Notes: generated by a model from the letters alone, not told the origin. A stretch of 64,000 nt of DNA from Clostridiales bacterium (GCA_019423635.1 JAHZBA010000002.1:62001-126000); one strand, 5' to 3'. Numbered from the stretch's first letter, positions 9,182 through 17,780 are shown. Numbers and translations are program-made.

Positions 9182-10606
9182 TTACCACCGGTTCCCAAAG
9201 AAATAGTTGAAAATGTCGTAGGGGTCATAGCCGTTGCCGTACTGGCCGCCGCTCTGGGGCAGCTGCTGCTCCGGCTGGGTGGTCTGCTGTTGCTGCTGCT
9301 CCGGAGGCACGGCGCCCCAGACCAGGTCCACGGTGATGGTCTCGCCGGCGCGGTAGACCGTGAGCTTGCAGGCGTCTCCGGCGGAGTACTTCTTCTTGAC
9401 GGCATTCAGGTCGTTCACCGTCTTGATCTCGGTGTCGTCCACCTTGGTGATGACGTCTCCCATCTTCAGCCCCGCCTTCTCCGCGGCGCTGCCGTCCTCC
9501 GTGGAGCAGACGAACACGCCGGAGGTCACCTCGTAGCGGTACTGGGCTGCCATCTGCTCCGTCATGGACTGGGGGAAGATACCCAGGTAGGGCTTGTTGG
9601 CCACGTATCCGTTGGTCATGATATCCTGGACCATGGCAATCACGTCGTTGATGGGGATGGCGAAGCCCAGGCCCTCGGCGTTGGTGCCGCTGGAGGATTG
9701 GGTGTACTTGGCGGAGACGATACCCACCACCTCGCCGCTCTGGTTGAAGAGGGGGCCGCCGGAGTTGCCGGGGTTGATGGAGGCGTCGGTCTGGATCATG
9801 TTGAAGGGCGTGCCGTCCACATTGATGGTCCGGTTCACACTGGAGACCATGCCGCCGGTCAGGGAGAAGGTCAGCTCTCCCAGGGGGTTGCCGATGGCCA
9901 GCACCCGGTCGCCCACCTGCAGCTTCGTGCTGTCGCCCAGGGTAACCGCCTGCAGGCCGGAGCCGTCCACCTTGATGACGGCGATGTCGTAGTCCTCGTC
10001 GCCGCCCACCACCTCGGCGTCGTAGGTGTCGCCGTTGTAGAGGGTTACCTTCACCGTGCTGGCTCCGTTGACCACATGGTAGTTGGTGACAATGTAGCCG
10101 TCCTGGGTCAGAATGAAGCCGGAGCCCGCGGAGGCCGTCTGGCCGAACATGCCGCTGCTGCCGGTGACGTTGATGGACACCACGCTGTCCACGTTGGCGG
10201 CGTATACCTGGGCGTCCGTCAGCACCGCCGCGCTCTCCGCAGCCTTCACCGCCTTGGGCGTCACGTCCTGTTCGGCGTCGTCCCGTTCCGCCCCGGTCTG
10301 GAAGCTGGGGGCATTGTCCGGGACCTTTCCGGCATCCAGGTGCCTGCCCACAGCCCAGACCGCTCCGCCGCCTGCGGCGCCGCCCAGGAGGGCGCAGCTC
10401 AGCGCCAGCGCCGTGATCTTCAGTCCCATGCGGTTCTTTTTCGCCGGCTTCATCTCCTGAATCACCGTCTCCTGCCCCGCCGTGCGGGTGTCATAGCGCT
10501 GTCCCGTCTCCGTACCGTCTCTGCGGTAGGTGTAATGATAGAGATTCTGTTCGTCGCGATACATCACTGGTTCCTCCTGATATCCATACTGCCGTATCCC
10601 TTCCAT
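9182..10606 (-). CDS. htrA: HtrA/DegP-family membrane-anchored serine protease with PDZ domain
   Basis: Envelope quality-control protease, 474 aa. The cytoplasmic N-terminus is tyrosine- and glutamine-rich (1-60), followed by one TM segment about 61-86. The trypsin-like domain has the catalytic triad His177 (VTNYHVVN), Asp207 (DYDIAVIKVD) and Ser282 (NPGNSGGPLF). One PDZ domain spans about 355-440 (AEKAGLKMGDVITKVDD). The C-terminus is Gln-rich (QQQQQTTQPEQQ). ATG at 10606 precedes MEGIRQYG. The upstream region holds two promoter-like elements and 11-bp direct repeats (10695-10803). This matches the organisation of stress-induced htrA genes controlled by OmpR-type response regulators such as CssR in Bacillus. 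Confidence 0.94.
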   Translation of the reverse strand: MEGIRQYGYQEEPVMYRDEQNLYHYTYRRDGTETGQRYDTRTAGQETVIQEMKPAKKNRMGLKITALALSCALLGGAAGGGAVWAVGRHLDAGKVPDNAPSFQTGAERDDAEQDVTPKAVKAAESAAVLTDAQVYAANVDSVVSINVTGSSGMFGQTASAGSGFILTQDGYIVTNYHVVNGASTVKVTLYNGDTYDAEVVGGDEDYDIAVIKVDGSGLQAVTLGDSTKLQVGDRVLAIGNPLGELTFSLTGGMVSSVNRTINVDGTPFNMIQTDASINPGNSGGPLFNQSGEVVGIVSAKYTQSSSGTNAEGLGFAIPINDVIAMVQDIMTNGYVANKPYLGIFPQSMTEQMAAQYRYEVTSGVFVCSTEDGSAAEKAGLKMGDVITKVDDTEIKTVNDLNAVKKKYSAGDACKLTVYRAGETITVDLVWGAVPPEQQQQQTTQPEQQLPQSGGQYGNGYDPYDIFNYFFGNRW

Positions 10607-10658
10607 TATGCCTTCTTTTCAGCGCTCCAGACGGCCGGAATCTCCCGATGACAGGATG

Positions 10659-10748
10659 ATTCTACCAAATCTTTATGGCAAAACTGTGAAGGGATCTTGT
10701 ACGGTTCTTGAACTTTTGCCTCTTGACCGGGTTTCTGTTTGCAGTATA
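10659..10748 (-). promoter_or_regulatory. Two candidate htrA promoters
   Basis: On the minus strand, P2 has an extended -10 (TGG then TAGAAT) at 10664-10659 and would give a leader of about 50 nt. P1 has -10 TATACT at 10748-10743; its expected -35 (10771-10766, AGGATC) does not match consensus and lies within the 11-bp repeat array. A poor -35 covered by direct repeats is typical of activator-dependent promoters. Confidence 0.5.
10695..10725. promoter_or_regulatory. Second set of spaced direct repeats (TCTTG)
   Basis: TCTTG occurs at 10695, 10706 and 10721; the first two are exactly 11 bp apart and the third is offset by 15. The minus-strand reading is CAAGA, directly upstream of the P2 -35 region of htrA. 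It may be a second binding site for the same regulator as the 10760-10803 array. Confidence 0.4.
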
Positions 10749-10759
10749 GCGCCGCCATC

Positions 10760-10803
10760 TTAAAAGATCCTGAAAGAACTTTGAAGGATTCGTGAACGAT
10801 TCG
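10760..10803. promoter_or_regulatory. Tandem array of four 11-bp direct repeats
   Basis: Four adjacent 11-mers begin at 10760, 10771, 10782 and 10793: TTAAAAGATCC, TGAAAGAACTT, TGAAGGATTCG, TGAACGATTCG. Exact one-turn periodicity is characteristic of OmpR/PhoP-type response regulator sites. The array lies between htrA and the FAD oxidoreductase and overlaps the expected -35 of an htrA promoter. Confidence 0.6.
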
Positions 10804-10825
10804 TATTCCCCCGGAGGCGAATCTG

Positions 10826-10834
10826 TGGTACAAT
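10826..10834 (+). promoter_or_regulatory. Extended -10 element upstream of the FAD oxidoreductase
   Basis: TGG followed by TACAAT at 10829-10834 is a plausible extended -10 on the plus strand, about 100 bp before the oxidoreductase start. No good -35 is present. An alternative is TTGACC-N16-TATAGC at 10723-10750. Confidence 0.35.
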
Positions 10835-10939
10835 CGGAGCAGCGACAAACGCCCTGTCCTCCTCCGTCCCGCGGGACCCTTTCCAAAGCACCGCGGTTCC
10901 GGCAGGGCTTGATTTTTTTAAATGCAGAGGGTGAACACC

Positions 10940-12541
10940 GTGCTGAAACTGGAACACATCAAACTACCCCCCGGCCACCGTCCGGAGGCCCTGGAGGCCG
11001 AGGCCGCCCGGCTGCTGCGGATTCCCCCCGGGGACCTTCTGTCCCTGGAGATCCTGCGGCGCAGCGTGGATGCCCGGGAGGGCGCGGCGCTGGTGTACGC
11101 CGCCGCCGTCTCCGTCCGGGACGAGGCCGCCGTCCTCCGCCGGAGCCGCCGGGGGATTGTCCGGTGGGAGCCCCCGGCGCCGTACCGTCTCCCCGCCCCT
11201 CTGCCGCCGCCGGAGGTTCCGCCTATCGTGGTGGGTGCGGGCCCTACGGGGCTCTTCGCCGCCCTGGTGCTGGCCCAGGCCGGCCAGCGGCCCATCCTGC
11301 TGGAGCGGGGCCGCCGGGTGGAGCAGCGGAGGGCCGATGTGGAGCGGTTCTGGTCCACGGGAGCGCTGGATCTCACCAGCAACGTCCAGTTCGGCGAGGG
11401 CGGCGCCGGGGCCTTCTCCGACGGGAAGCTGAACACCGGCACCAAGGACCCCCGGCACCGTTTCATCCTGGAGCAGCTGGTCTCCTGCGGCGCGCCGCCG
11501 GATATTCTCATAGACGCCAAGCCCCACGTGGGCACGGACTATCTCCACATTGTCCTGCAAAATCTCCGCCGCCAGCTGACCGCCCTGGGCGCGGACATCC
11601 GCTACGAGACCTGCCTGACGGATCTGGTAATCCGTCACGGCGCGCTGGCGGAGATCGCCGCAGAGGGGCCGGAGGGGTCCCTCCGCCTCCCCTGCCGCGG
11701 TCTGATCCTCTGTCCCGGCCACTCTGCCCGGGACACCTTCCAGATGCTCCACGCCCGCGGCGTGCCCATGGAGGCCAAGCCCTTTGCCGTGGGCGTGCGG
11801 ATTGAGCACCGGCAATCGGACTGCGACGCCGCCCAGTACCGCCAGTACGCCGGACATCCAGGGCTGCCCGCCTCCACCTACAAGCTCTCCTGCCACCTGC
11901 CCAGCGGCCGGGGGGTGTTCTCCTTTTGTGTCTGCCCCGGCGGGGAGGTGGTGGCCGCCGCCTCCGAGGCGGAGCGGGTCGTCACCAACGGCATGAGCGA
12001 ATTTGCCCGGGACCGGGAGAACATCAACGGCGCCCTGCTGGTGAATGTCACGCCGGAGGATTTCGGCGGCGACTCCCCCCTTTCCGGCGTGGCCTTCCAG
12101 CGGCATCTGGAGGAGGCCGCCTACGCTCTGGGGGGCGGCGGCTACCGCGCCCCCGCCCAGCGGGTGGAGGACTTCCTGACCCGCCGGCCCTCCACGGGGC
12201 CCGGCCGCGTCCTGCCCAGCTACCGCCCCGGCGTCGCCTGGGCCAATCTCTGGCAGTGCCTGCCGCCCTTTGTGGCGGAGGCCCTTGCCGAGGCCCTGCC
12301 TATTCTGGGCCGGAAGCTCCGGGGCTACGACGCCCCCGACGCCGTGCTGACGGCGGTGGAGAGCCGCTCTTCCTCCCCCGTGCGGATTCTCCGGGACGAG
12401 ACCTGCCAGTCCGCCCTCCGCGGCCTGTACCCCTGCGGCGAGGGGGCCGGATACGCCGGAGGCATCCTCTCCGCCGCCGCCGACGGGATGCGCTGCGCCG
12501 AGTTCCTTTTCTTAAAAGAAAAGGAACCAAAAGAATTTTAG
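10940..12541 (+). CDS. FAD-dependent oxidoreductase (NAD-utilising dehydrogenase-like)
   Basis: A 533-aa flavoprotein. The first about 95 residues form a small N-terminal domain. The Rossmann FAD-binding motif PIVVGAGPTGLFAALVLAQAG follows, with the second-strand acid in LLERGRRVEQR. Other landmarks are LTSNVQFGEGGAGAFSDGKL, the GTDYLHIVLQNLRRQL segment, and a C-terminal FAD contact EGAGYAGGILSAAADG. This layout matches the widespread bacterial 'FAD-dependent protein' family whose substrate is unknown. The GTG at 10940 is chosen because GAGGGTGA lies 7 bp upstream. ATG at 10922 is also in frame but has no ribosome-binding site. It is divergent from htrA. Confidence 0.85.
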   Translation: MLKLEHIKLPPGHRPEALEAEAARLLRIPPGDLLSLEILRRSVDAREGAALVYAAAVSVRDEAAVLRRSRRGIVRWEPPAPYRLPAPLPPPEVPPIVVGAGPTGLFAALVLAQAGQRPILLERGRRVEQRRADVERFWSTGALDLTSNVQFGEGGAGAFSDGKLNTGTKDPRHRFILEQLVSCGAPPDILIDAKPHVGTDYLHIVLQNLRRQLTALGADIRYETCLTDLVIRHGALAEIAAEGPEGSLRLPCRGLILCPGHSARDTFQMLHARGVPMEAKPFAVGVRIEHRQSDCDAAQYRQYAGHPGLPASTYKLSCHLPSGRGVFSFCVCPGGEVVAAASEAERVVTNGMSEFARDRENINGALLVNVTPEDFGGDSPLSGVAFQRHLEEAAYALGGGGYRAPAQRVEDFLTRRPSTGPGRVLPSYRPGVAWANLWQCLPPFVAEALAEALPILGRKLRGYDAPDAVLTAVESRSSSPVRILRDETCQSALRGLYPCGEGAGYAGGILSAAADGMRCAEFLFLKEKEPKEF

Positions 12542-12889
12542 CTCGCTACCGGGTCTGGTGGTGAACCGGGCCGGAGCGACGGCAACGCGGCGTGTGCGGA
12601 CTTGGGGGCATCTCTTCGCTGTGGCACGTAGGGCGTGACCACCAGGCGGGCCGGAGCGACGGCAACGCGGCGCGTGCGGACTTGGCGGCATCTCTTCGCT
12701 GCGGCATGTAGGGCGTGACCACTGGGCACGCCGCGGACCCACTGCCGCGAATGACACGGCGCATGATGGCGCGTCGGGGCGCCGCACTCTGCGAAATGAC
12801 AGCCGTCACCAATTTTGATCCCAGCGGCAGATGCGGCGCCGTCTGCCTCATCTGCGGCTTCAAACAAATTCTCAGGAGGTCAAATCACC
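12542..12889. other. Gene-free stretch with repeats
   Basis: These 348 bases between the oxidoreductase and the dehydrogenase hold an 80-bp tandem duplication (12568-12727), two copies of the GTAGGGCGTGACCAC motif, and the CAGGAGGTC ribosome-binding site of the next gene. No coding region or tRNA was recognised. Confidence 0.6.
12568..12727. repeat. Two tandem 80-bp repeat units
   Basis: Unit 1 (12568-12647) and unit 2 (12648-12727) both begin GGGCCGGAGCGACGGCAACG and contain GGCATCTCTTCGCTG and GTAGGGCGTGACCAC. They differ at only a handful of positions. Each unit ends with the dispersed GTAGGGCGTGACCAC motif found elsewhere in the window, so a dispersed element appears to have duplicated locally. 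Confidence 0.85.
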
Positions 12890-13861
12890 ATGAAAAATAT
12901 CTGCGTTTACCTGGAATTCCTCACCGAGGCCCACCGGGAACAGATCCGGAAAGCCGCCGCCGAAACGGGCTTCACCCCCCACTTCTTCCAGGACCCGGAG
13001 CAGTTTGAGGAGGCCCGGGCCTGCCTCCAGAGCTGTGAGGTGCTGTACGCCCACTCCCCGGAGCTGCTGCGGACCGCCCCGGCCTCCCTCCGGTGGTACT
13101 GCTGCTCCTTTGCCGGGGTGGACCTCTACTGCTCTGATCCCACCCTCTTTGCCAACCCCAACTGCCTGCTGACCAACTCCAACGGCTACGGCGTCACCAT
13201 CGCGGAGCACGTCGTCATGGTGACGTTGATGCTGATGCGGCGGATGCCGGCCTATCAGGAGGGCATCCGGGCCCGGCAGTGGGTGTCCCCCATGCCCATC
13301 CGTTCCATCCGGGACAGCGCCTTCACGGTCCTCGGCACCGGCAACATCGGTGTCAATGTGGCCCAGCGCCTGCGGGGCATGGGCGCGGCCAGAATCACCG
13401 GCCTCAGCCGTTCCGGCCGGTCTCAGGACGGGTTCGACCAGGTCCTGCCCATCTCCTGCCTGGAGGAGGTGCTGCCGGAGACGGAGTTTCTCATCATGGC
13501 CCTGCCCAGCACACCGGACACGGTTCACATCCTGAACCGCTCCCGCATCGCCCTGCTCCCGCCCACCGCCTATGTGGTCAACGTGGGCCGGGGCACCGCC
13601 ATCGAACAGACCGCCCTCATAGAGGCCCTGAACGCCGGCCGTCTGGCCGGGGCGGCACTGGATGTCATGGACCCGGAGCCCCTGCCGCCGGACCACCCCC
13701 TGTGGCAGGCCAAAAACATTCTCCTGACCCCCCACGTCTCCGGCAACATGACCCTGGGCTACACCTGTGACGTCAACGTGGACATGTTCTGCCGAGACCT
13801 CCGGAACTACGCCGCCGGGCGGCCCCTGGAGAACCTGGTGGACCGGGCGCGGGGATACTGA
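12890..13861 (+). CDS. D-isomer-specific 2-hydroxyacid dehydrogenase
   Basis: NAD-dependent reduction of a 2-oxo acid to a D-2-hydroxy acid (or the reverse) in the cytosol; 323 aa. The cofactor motif is VLGTGNIGVNVAQRL. Catalytic residues are in the expected places: the Arg of NVGRGTAIEQ, the Glu of DVMDPEPLPPDHPLW, and the His of LLTPHVSGN. ATG at 12890 follows CAGGAGG, whereas the in-frame ATG at 12815 has no ribosome-binding site. The exact substrate cannot be read from the sequence. An iron alcohol dehydrogenase follows after an AT-rich inverted repeat. Confidence 0.9.
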   Translation: MKNICVYLEFLTEAHREQIRKAAAETGFTPHFFQDPEQFEEARACLQSCEVLYAHSPELLRTAPASLRWYCCSFAGVDLYCSDPTLFANPNCLLTNSNGYGVTIAEHVVMVTLMLMRRMPAYQEGIRARQWVSPMPIRSIRDSAFTVLGTGNIGVNVAQRLRGMGAARITGLSRSGRSQDGFDQVLPISCLEEVLPETEFLIMALPSTPDTVHILNRSRIALLPPTAYVVNVGRGTAIEQTALIEALNAGRLAGAALDVMDPEPLPPDHPLWQAKNILLTPHVSGNMTLGYTCDVNVDMFCRDLRNYAAGRPLENLVDRARGY

Positions 13862-13865
13862 GACG

Positions 13866-13955
13866 CAATGAGGAATTAGGAATGAGGAATTGAACCGCAA
13901 AAGAGTCATTCCTAACTTCTCACTTCTAAATTCCTAACTCCTAATTCCTAATTCA
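13866..13955. repeat. AT-rich inverted repeat of AATTAGGAATGAGG type
   Basis: The left half reads AATGAGGAATTAGGAATGAG and the right half (13910-13953) is its loose reverse complement built of ATTCCTAACT and AATTCCTAATTC units. The composition contrasts sharply with the GC-rich surroundings. It could form a long imperfect stem between the two dehydrogenase genes. It looks like a mobile or expandable intergenic repeat rather than a terminator. Confidence 0.7.
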
Positions 13956-13972
13956 AAGAAAGAGGTTTGCTT

Positions 13973-15151
13973 ATGAACCATTTCACCTTCTACGCCCCCA
14001 CCCTGTTCGCCTTCGGCGACGGGGAGGAGCGCGGCACCGGAAACCTCATCCGCCGGTTCGGCGGCACAAAGGTTCTGCTGGTATACGGCGGCGGGTCGGT
14101 CAAAAGGAACGGCGCCTATGACGCCGTGACCGCCTCCTTGCAGGAGGCCGGCCTCCCCTGGTGCGAGCTCTCCGGCGTTCAGGCCAATCCCCGCAGCGGC
14201 AAGGTGTACGAGGGCATCGATCTGGCCCGGCGGGAGGGCGCGGACTTCCTGCTGGCCCTGGGCGGCGGCAGCGTCATCGACACCGCCAAGGCCATCGGCT
14301 TCGGTGCGGGCTACGACGGGGACTTCTGGGACTTCTTCACCGGGAAGGCCGCCATCCGCTCCACCCTGCCGGTGGGTGCGGTGCTGACCATCTCCGCCGC
14401 CGGCAGCGAGGGCAGCGACAGCTGCGTCATCACCCAGGAGCGGGGCAGTCTCAAATGGGGCTGTCCCAGAACGGATGTGATCCGGCCCAAATTCGCCGTG
14501 CTGAACCCTCGCTTCACCTGCTCCCTGCCCGCCTATCAGACCGCCAGCGGCGCGGTGGACATTTTCGCCCACGTCTGTGAGCGGTACTTCACCAACACCC
14601 CCGACGTGGCCCTGACGGACCGGCTCTGCGAGGCGCTGATGCAAACCGTGCTGGACGCCGCGCCCCGGGCCCTGGAGAATCCGGAGGAGTACGCCCCCCG
14701 GGCGGACCTCATGTGGGCGGGGATGCTGGCCCACAACAACTCCTGCGGCGTAGGCCGGGAGCAGGACTGGGCCAGCCACCAGATCGAGCACGAGCTCTCG
14801 GCCTGCTACGACTGCGCCCACGGAGCGGGTCTGGCCCCGGTGCTGCCCGCCTGGATGGAGTTTGTCCTGCCCCACGACCCCATGCGCTTTGCCCGCTTCG
14901 CCGGGAACGTCCTGGGCTGCGAGATGGACTACGCTCACCCCGAGCGCACCGGGCGGGAGGGCATCCGGCGTCTCCGGTCCTTCTTCCGCCAGCTGGGGAT
15001 GCCCGTCACCCTGGCGGAGCTGGGCGCCCGGCCGGAGGACATCCCCGCCATGGTTGCCCACCGGGCGGAGAAGCCCAAGGGCTTCCCCTTTGGTGCCTTC
15101 GTCAAGATTGGTCCGGAGGAGATGGAGGCCATTTTGCGCCTTGCGCAGTGA
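13973..15151 (+). CDS. Iron-containing alcohol dehydrogenase (butanol-dehydrogenase-like)
   Basis: A 392-aa group III alcohol dehydrogenase, probably NAD(P)H-dependent reduction of an aldehyde. N-terminal cofactor domain features are KVLLVYGGGSVKRNGAYD and the GGGSVIDTAKAIGFG loop. The C-terminal metal-binding region includes HNNSCGVGREQDWASHQIEHEL and the histidine in DCAHGAGLAPVLPAW. The overall pattern is that of BdhA/YqhD-type enzymes. ATG at 13973 follows AAAGAAAGAGG. A strong hairpin closes the unit at 15241-15269. Confidence 0.92.
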   Translation: MNHFTFYAPTLFAFGDGEERGTGNLIRRFGGTKVLLVYGGGSVKRNGAYDAVTASLQEAGLPWCELSGVQANPRSGKVYEGIDLARREGADFLLALGGGSVIDTAKAIGFGAGYDGDFWDFFTGKAAIRSTLPVGAVLTISAAGSEGSDSCVITQERGSLKWGCPRTDVIRPKFAVLNPRFTCSLPAYQTASGAVDIFAHVCERYFTNTPDVALTDRLCEALMQTVLDAAPRALENPEEYAPRADLMWAGMLAHNNSCGVGREQDWASHQIEHELSACYDCAHGAGLAPVLPAWMEFVLPHDPMRFARFAGNVLGCEMDYAHPERTGREGIRRLRSFFRQLGMPVTLAELGARPEDIPAMVAHRAEKPKGFPFGAFVKIGPEEMEAILRLAQ

Positions 15152-15240
15152 CCCTCCTCCCCGGCAAAACGCCGCACAAGGCGTTCCATAGGCATCCGGC
15201 GCCTCTTGGCCGGTCTCTGCCGGGGAAGACGCAGATCAAC

Positions 15241-15269
15241 AGGCCCACCGGGAATTTCCCGGTGGGCCT
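15241..15269. terminator. Hairpin after the alcohol dehydrogenase
   Basis: Perfect 14-bp stem AGGCCCACCGGGAA / TTCCCGGTGGGCCT around a single T. It lies 90 bp past the dehydrogenase stop. No long T-run follows, so it may be a repeat-derived stem rather than a canonical terminator. Confidence 0.55.
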
Positions 15270-15449
15270 GCTCCTATCATAGCCTCTTCCGCTTCCCCAG
15301 GCGGGTGTGACCACCGGGTACGCCGCAGGAAACCGTGCGGCTGCCGCGGGAAACGGCGCGCCGGGTCGTCGCGCCCTGCACAGAGCGGGCGTTCTGCGGC
15401 TCCTTGCGGTGACCGGCAGAGGGGCGGGTTCTCCTCCGGCAGAAACAGG

Positions 15450-15478
15450 TTTGCATCTTTTGGAAAAATGATTATAAT
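15450..15478 (+). promoter_or_regulatory. recG promoter
   Basis: TTTGCA, 17-bp spacer, TATAAT at 15473-15478, 33 bp before the recG start, with AAAGGAGG as the ribosome-binding site. Confidence 0.7.
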
Positions 15479-15511
15479 GAAAGGAGAATTTTTCGGAAAG
15501 GAGGCCGCCCC

Positions 15512-17560
15512 ATGCCGGACCTCTCCACCCCCGTACAGTTCATCAAGGGCATCGGCCAGCAGCGGGCCAAGTCCCTGGAAAAGCTGGGGATCACCACGCT
15601 GCAGGACCTGATTGCCTGGTTCCCCCGACGCTACGAGGACCGGCGGCTCAGCCGCCGCATCGCCGACCTGGTCCCCGGGGAGACCGCCTGCGTGGAGGCC
15701 ATGGTCGCCTCCGTTCCCACCGTAACCCGCATCCGCAAGGGGATGGAGCTGGTGAAGGTCCGGGCGGTGGACGCCACCGGCGTGCTGGAGATCACCTTCT
15801 TCAATCAGTCCTGGCTGAAAACCAATCTCCGCCCCGGGGAGACCTATGTCTTCTGCGGCCGGGCCGAGGGGACGGGCACCCGCCGGAAAATGACCGCCCC
15901 GGTGGTGGAACCGGAGGGCCGGCGGGAGGCCACGGGGCGGATCGTGCCCATCTATCCCCTCACCGCCGGCGTCAGCCAGCTGGTGCTTCGGCGGTCCATC
16001 CGGCAGGGGCTGGACGCCTGCGCCGCCATTTTGCCGGACGCCCTGCCGGACCCGGTGCGGCGGCAGCATCAGCTCTGCCGCATCGGCTACGCCTACGAGA
16101 ACATCCACTTCCCCGAGGACGAGCGGGCCCTGGAGCTCAGCCGGCGGCGGCTGGCCTTTGAGGAGCTGTTCTTCTTCGCCATCGGCCTGCGGACCCTCCG
16201 CCGGCGGCGGGAGGTGGTCCGGGTGCCCCCCTGCGGCGCCGTGGACATGACGCCCTTCTATGACGCCCTGCCCTTCTCCCTGACCGGGGCCCAGCGGCGC
16301 TGCGTGGAGGAGGCCCTGGCGGACATGGGCTCCGGCGTCCCCATGAACCGGCTGTGCCAGGGGGACGTGGGCTCCGGCAAGACCATGGTGGCCGCCGCCT
16401 GCGTGTACTACCTGGTGAAAAACGGCCGGCAGGCGGCGCTGATGGCCCCCACGGAGATCCTGGCCCAGCAGCATTTCGCCGGCCTGGCTCCGCTGCTGGA
16501 GTCCCTGGGCATCCGCTGCGCCCTGCTGACCGGCTCTCTGCCGGCGGCGGAGAAGCGAGCTGTGTCCGCCCGTCTGGCGGCGGGGGAGGCGGACTTCGCC
16601 GTGGGCACCCACGCCCTCCTCACCGGCGGCGTGGCGTTCCGGGACCTGGGACTGGTGGTGACGGATGAGCAGCACCGCTTCGGCGTGGCCCAGCGGGCGA
16701 CTCTGGCGGAAAAGGGCTCCCACCCCCACATCCTGGTCATGTCCGCCACGCCCATTCCCCGGACCCTGGCGCTGATTCTCTACGGCGATCTGGATCTGTC
16801 CGTCATCGACCAGCTGCCCCCCGGACGGCAGAGGATTGACACCTCGGCGGTCTCCGGCGGCTACCGCCGGCGGATCTATGACTTTTTGCGCCGCCAGGTC
16901 CAGGAGGGCCGGCAGGCCTACATCGTCTGTTCCGCGGTGGAGGAAAGCGAGGAGGCCCCGGACGAGCGCAAGGCCGTCACCTCCTACGCCAAAAAGCTCC
17001 AGCAGGAGATCTTCCCGGACCTGCGGGTGGCCTTTGTCCACGGAAAGATGAAGCCCCGGGAGAAAGAGGCGGTCATGGGGGCCTTTTCCCGGGGAGAGAC
17101 GGATATTCTGGTGTCCACCACCGTCATCGAGGTGGGGGTGGACGTGCCCAACGCCACGGTGATGGTGGTGGAGAACGCCGAACGGTTCGGCCTGAGCCAG
17201 CTTCACCAGCTGCGGGGCCGGGTGGGCCGGGGCGTCCACAAGTCCTACTGCATTTTGATCTCCGACCATCCCAGTGAGGAGACCCGCGCCCGGCTGCGGA
17301 TCATGGTCAGGACCTCCGACGGCTTCCAGATCGCCGAGGAGGACCTGCGGCTCCGGGGCCCCGGCGACTTCTTCGGCCTGCGGCAGCACGGACTGCCGGG
17401 CCTGCGGGTGGCGGACATCGGCTGTGACGCCGCCCTCTTAAAAGAGGCCCAGGCGGCGGCGGAGCAGCTGCTGGCGGAGGACCCGGAGCTCTCCTCCTGT
17501 CCCGCGGCGGCGGAGCGGGCGGCGGCCCTCTTCGCCCAGGCGGCGGACACACTGAACTGA
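15512..17560 (+). CDS. recG: ATP-dependent DNA helicase RecG
   Basis: Remodels stalled replication forks and Holliday junctions. The 682-aa length is typical. The N-terminal wedge/OB domain starts with a helix-hairpin-helix-like segment (VQFIKGIGQQRAKSLEKLGI). Helicase motif I is GDVGSGKT (about residues 285-292), motif Ia PTEILAQQHF, motif II DEQH, motif III SATPIPRTL. The second RecA domain contains VSTTVIEVGVDVPNA and the QLRGRVGRG motif VI, followed by the RecG C-terminal helical hairpin. ATG at 15512 follows GGAAAGGAGG. It appears to be transcribed alone. Confidence 0.97.
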   Translation: MPDLSTPVQFIKGIGQQRAKSLEKLGITTLQDLIAWFPRRYEDRRLSRRIADLVPGETACVEAMVASVPTVTRIRKGMELVKVRAVDATGVLEITFFNQSWLKTNLRPGETYVFCGRAEGTGTRRKMTAPVVEPEGRREATGRIVPIYPLTAGVSQLVLRRSIRQGLDACAAILPDALPDPVRRQHQLCRIGYAYENIHFPEDERALELSRRRLAFEELFFFAIGLRTLRRRREVVRVPPCGAVDMTPFYDALPFSLTGAQRRCVEEALADMGSGVPMNRLCQGDVGSGKTMVAAACVYYLVKNGRQAALMAPTEILAQQHFAGLAPLLESLGIRCALLTGSLPAAEKRAVSARLAAGEADFAVGTHALLTGGVAFRDLGLVVTDEQHRFGVAQRATLAEKGSHPHILVMSATPIPRTLALILYGDLDLSVIDQLPPGRQRIDTSAVSGGYRRRIYDFLRRQVQEGRQAYIVCSAVEESEEAPDERKAVTSYAKKLQQEIFPDLRVAFVHGKMKPREKEAVMGAFSRGETDILVSTTVIEVGVDVPNATVMVVENAERFGLSQLHQLRGRVGRGVHKSYCILISDHPSEETRARLRIMVRTSDGFQIAEEDLRLRGPGDFFGLRQHGLPGLRVADIGCDAALLKEAQAAAEQLLAEDPELSSCPAAAERAAALFAQAADTLN

Positions 17561-17634
17561 CAGGCCGGAGGGGTCCCTTTTCTCCCCTGCCGCAGTCCAA
17601 ACGCATCGCTCCATCCCGTTTTATAGTCAAAACA

Positions 17635-17668
17635 CGGCACATTTTATGTGCCGGCAGGCGATGCCTGC
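17635..17668. repeat. Two adjacent small inverted repeats after recG
   Basis: CGGCACA-TTTTA-TGTGCCG (17635-17653) abuts GGCAGGC-GAT-GCCTGCC (17652-17668). Either could act as a weak terminator for recG, but neither is followed by a T-run. Confidence 0.4.
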
Positions 17669-17780
17669 CCTGAACATCGGAATACCGCTTTTCAAGTGCT
17701 TTGACGATATCCGCGGGGCTATGAACTGCCTCCCCGCCGCTGAAGAACGCCCCGGCCGCAGAGCGTGCCGGGGTGTCTTC

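Larger units (their letters stand above)
15152..15511. other. Gene-free stretch with terminator, repeats and recG promoter
   Basis: These 360 bases contain the hairpin at 15241-15269, two GTAGGGCG-family motif copies (15301-15328 and, inverted, 15355-15380) and the recG promoter at 15450-15478. No gene was found. Confidence 0.6.

Noticed and set aside
9062..10651. 529-codon open frame antisense to htrA
   Set aside because: The opposite strand encodes a complete HtrA with catalytic triad; the frame lacks a ribosome-binding site.
10760..10803. 11-bp repeats as a CRISPR array
   Set aside because: Units are contiguous with no spacers and far too short; no cas genes in the window.
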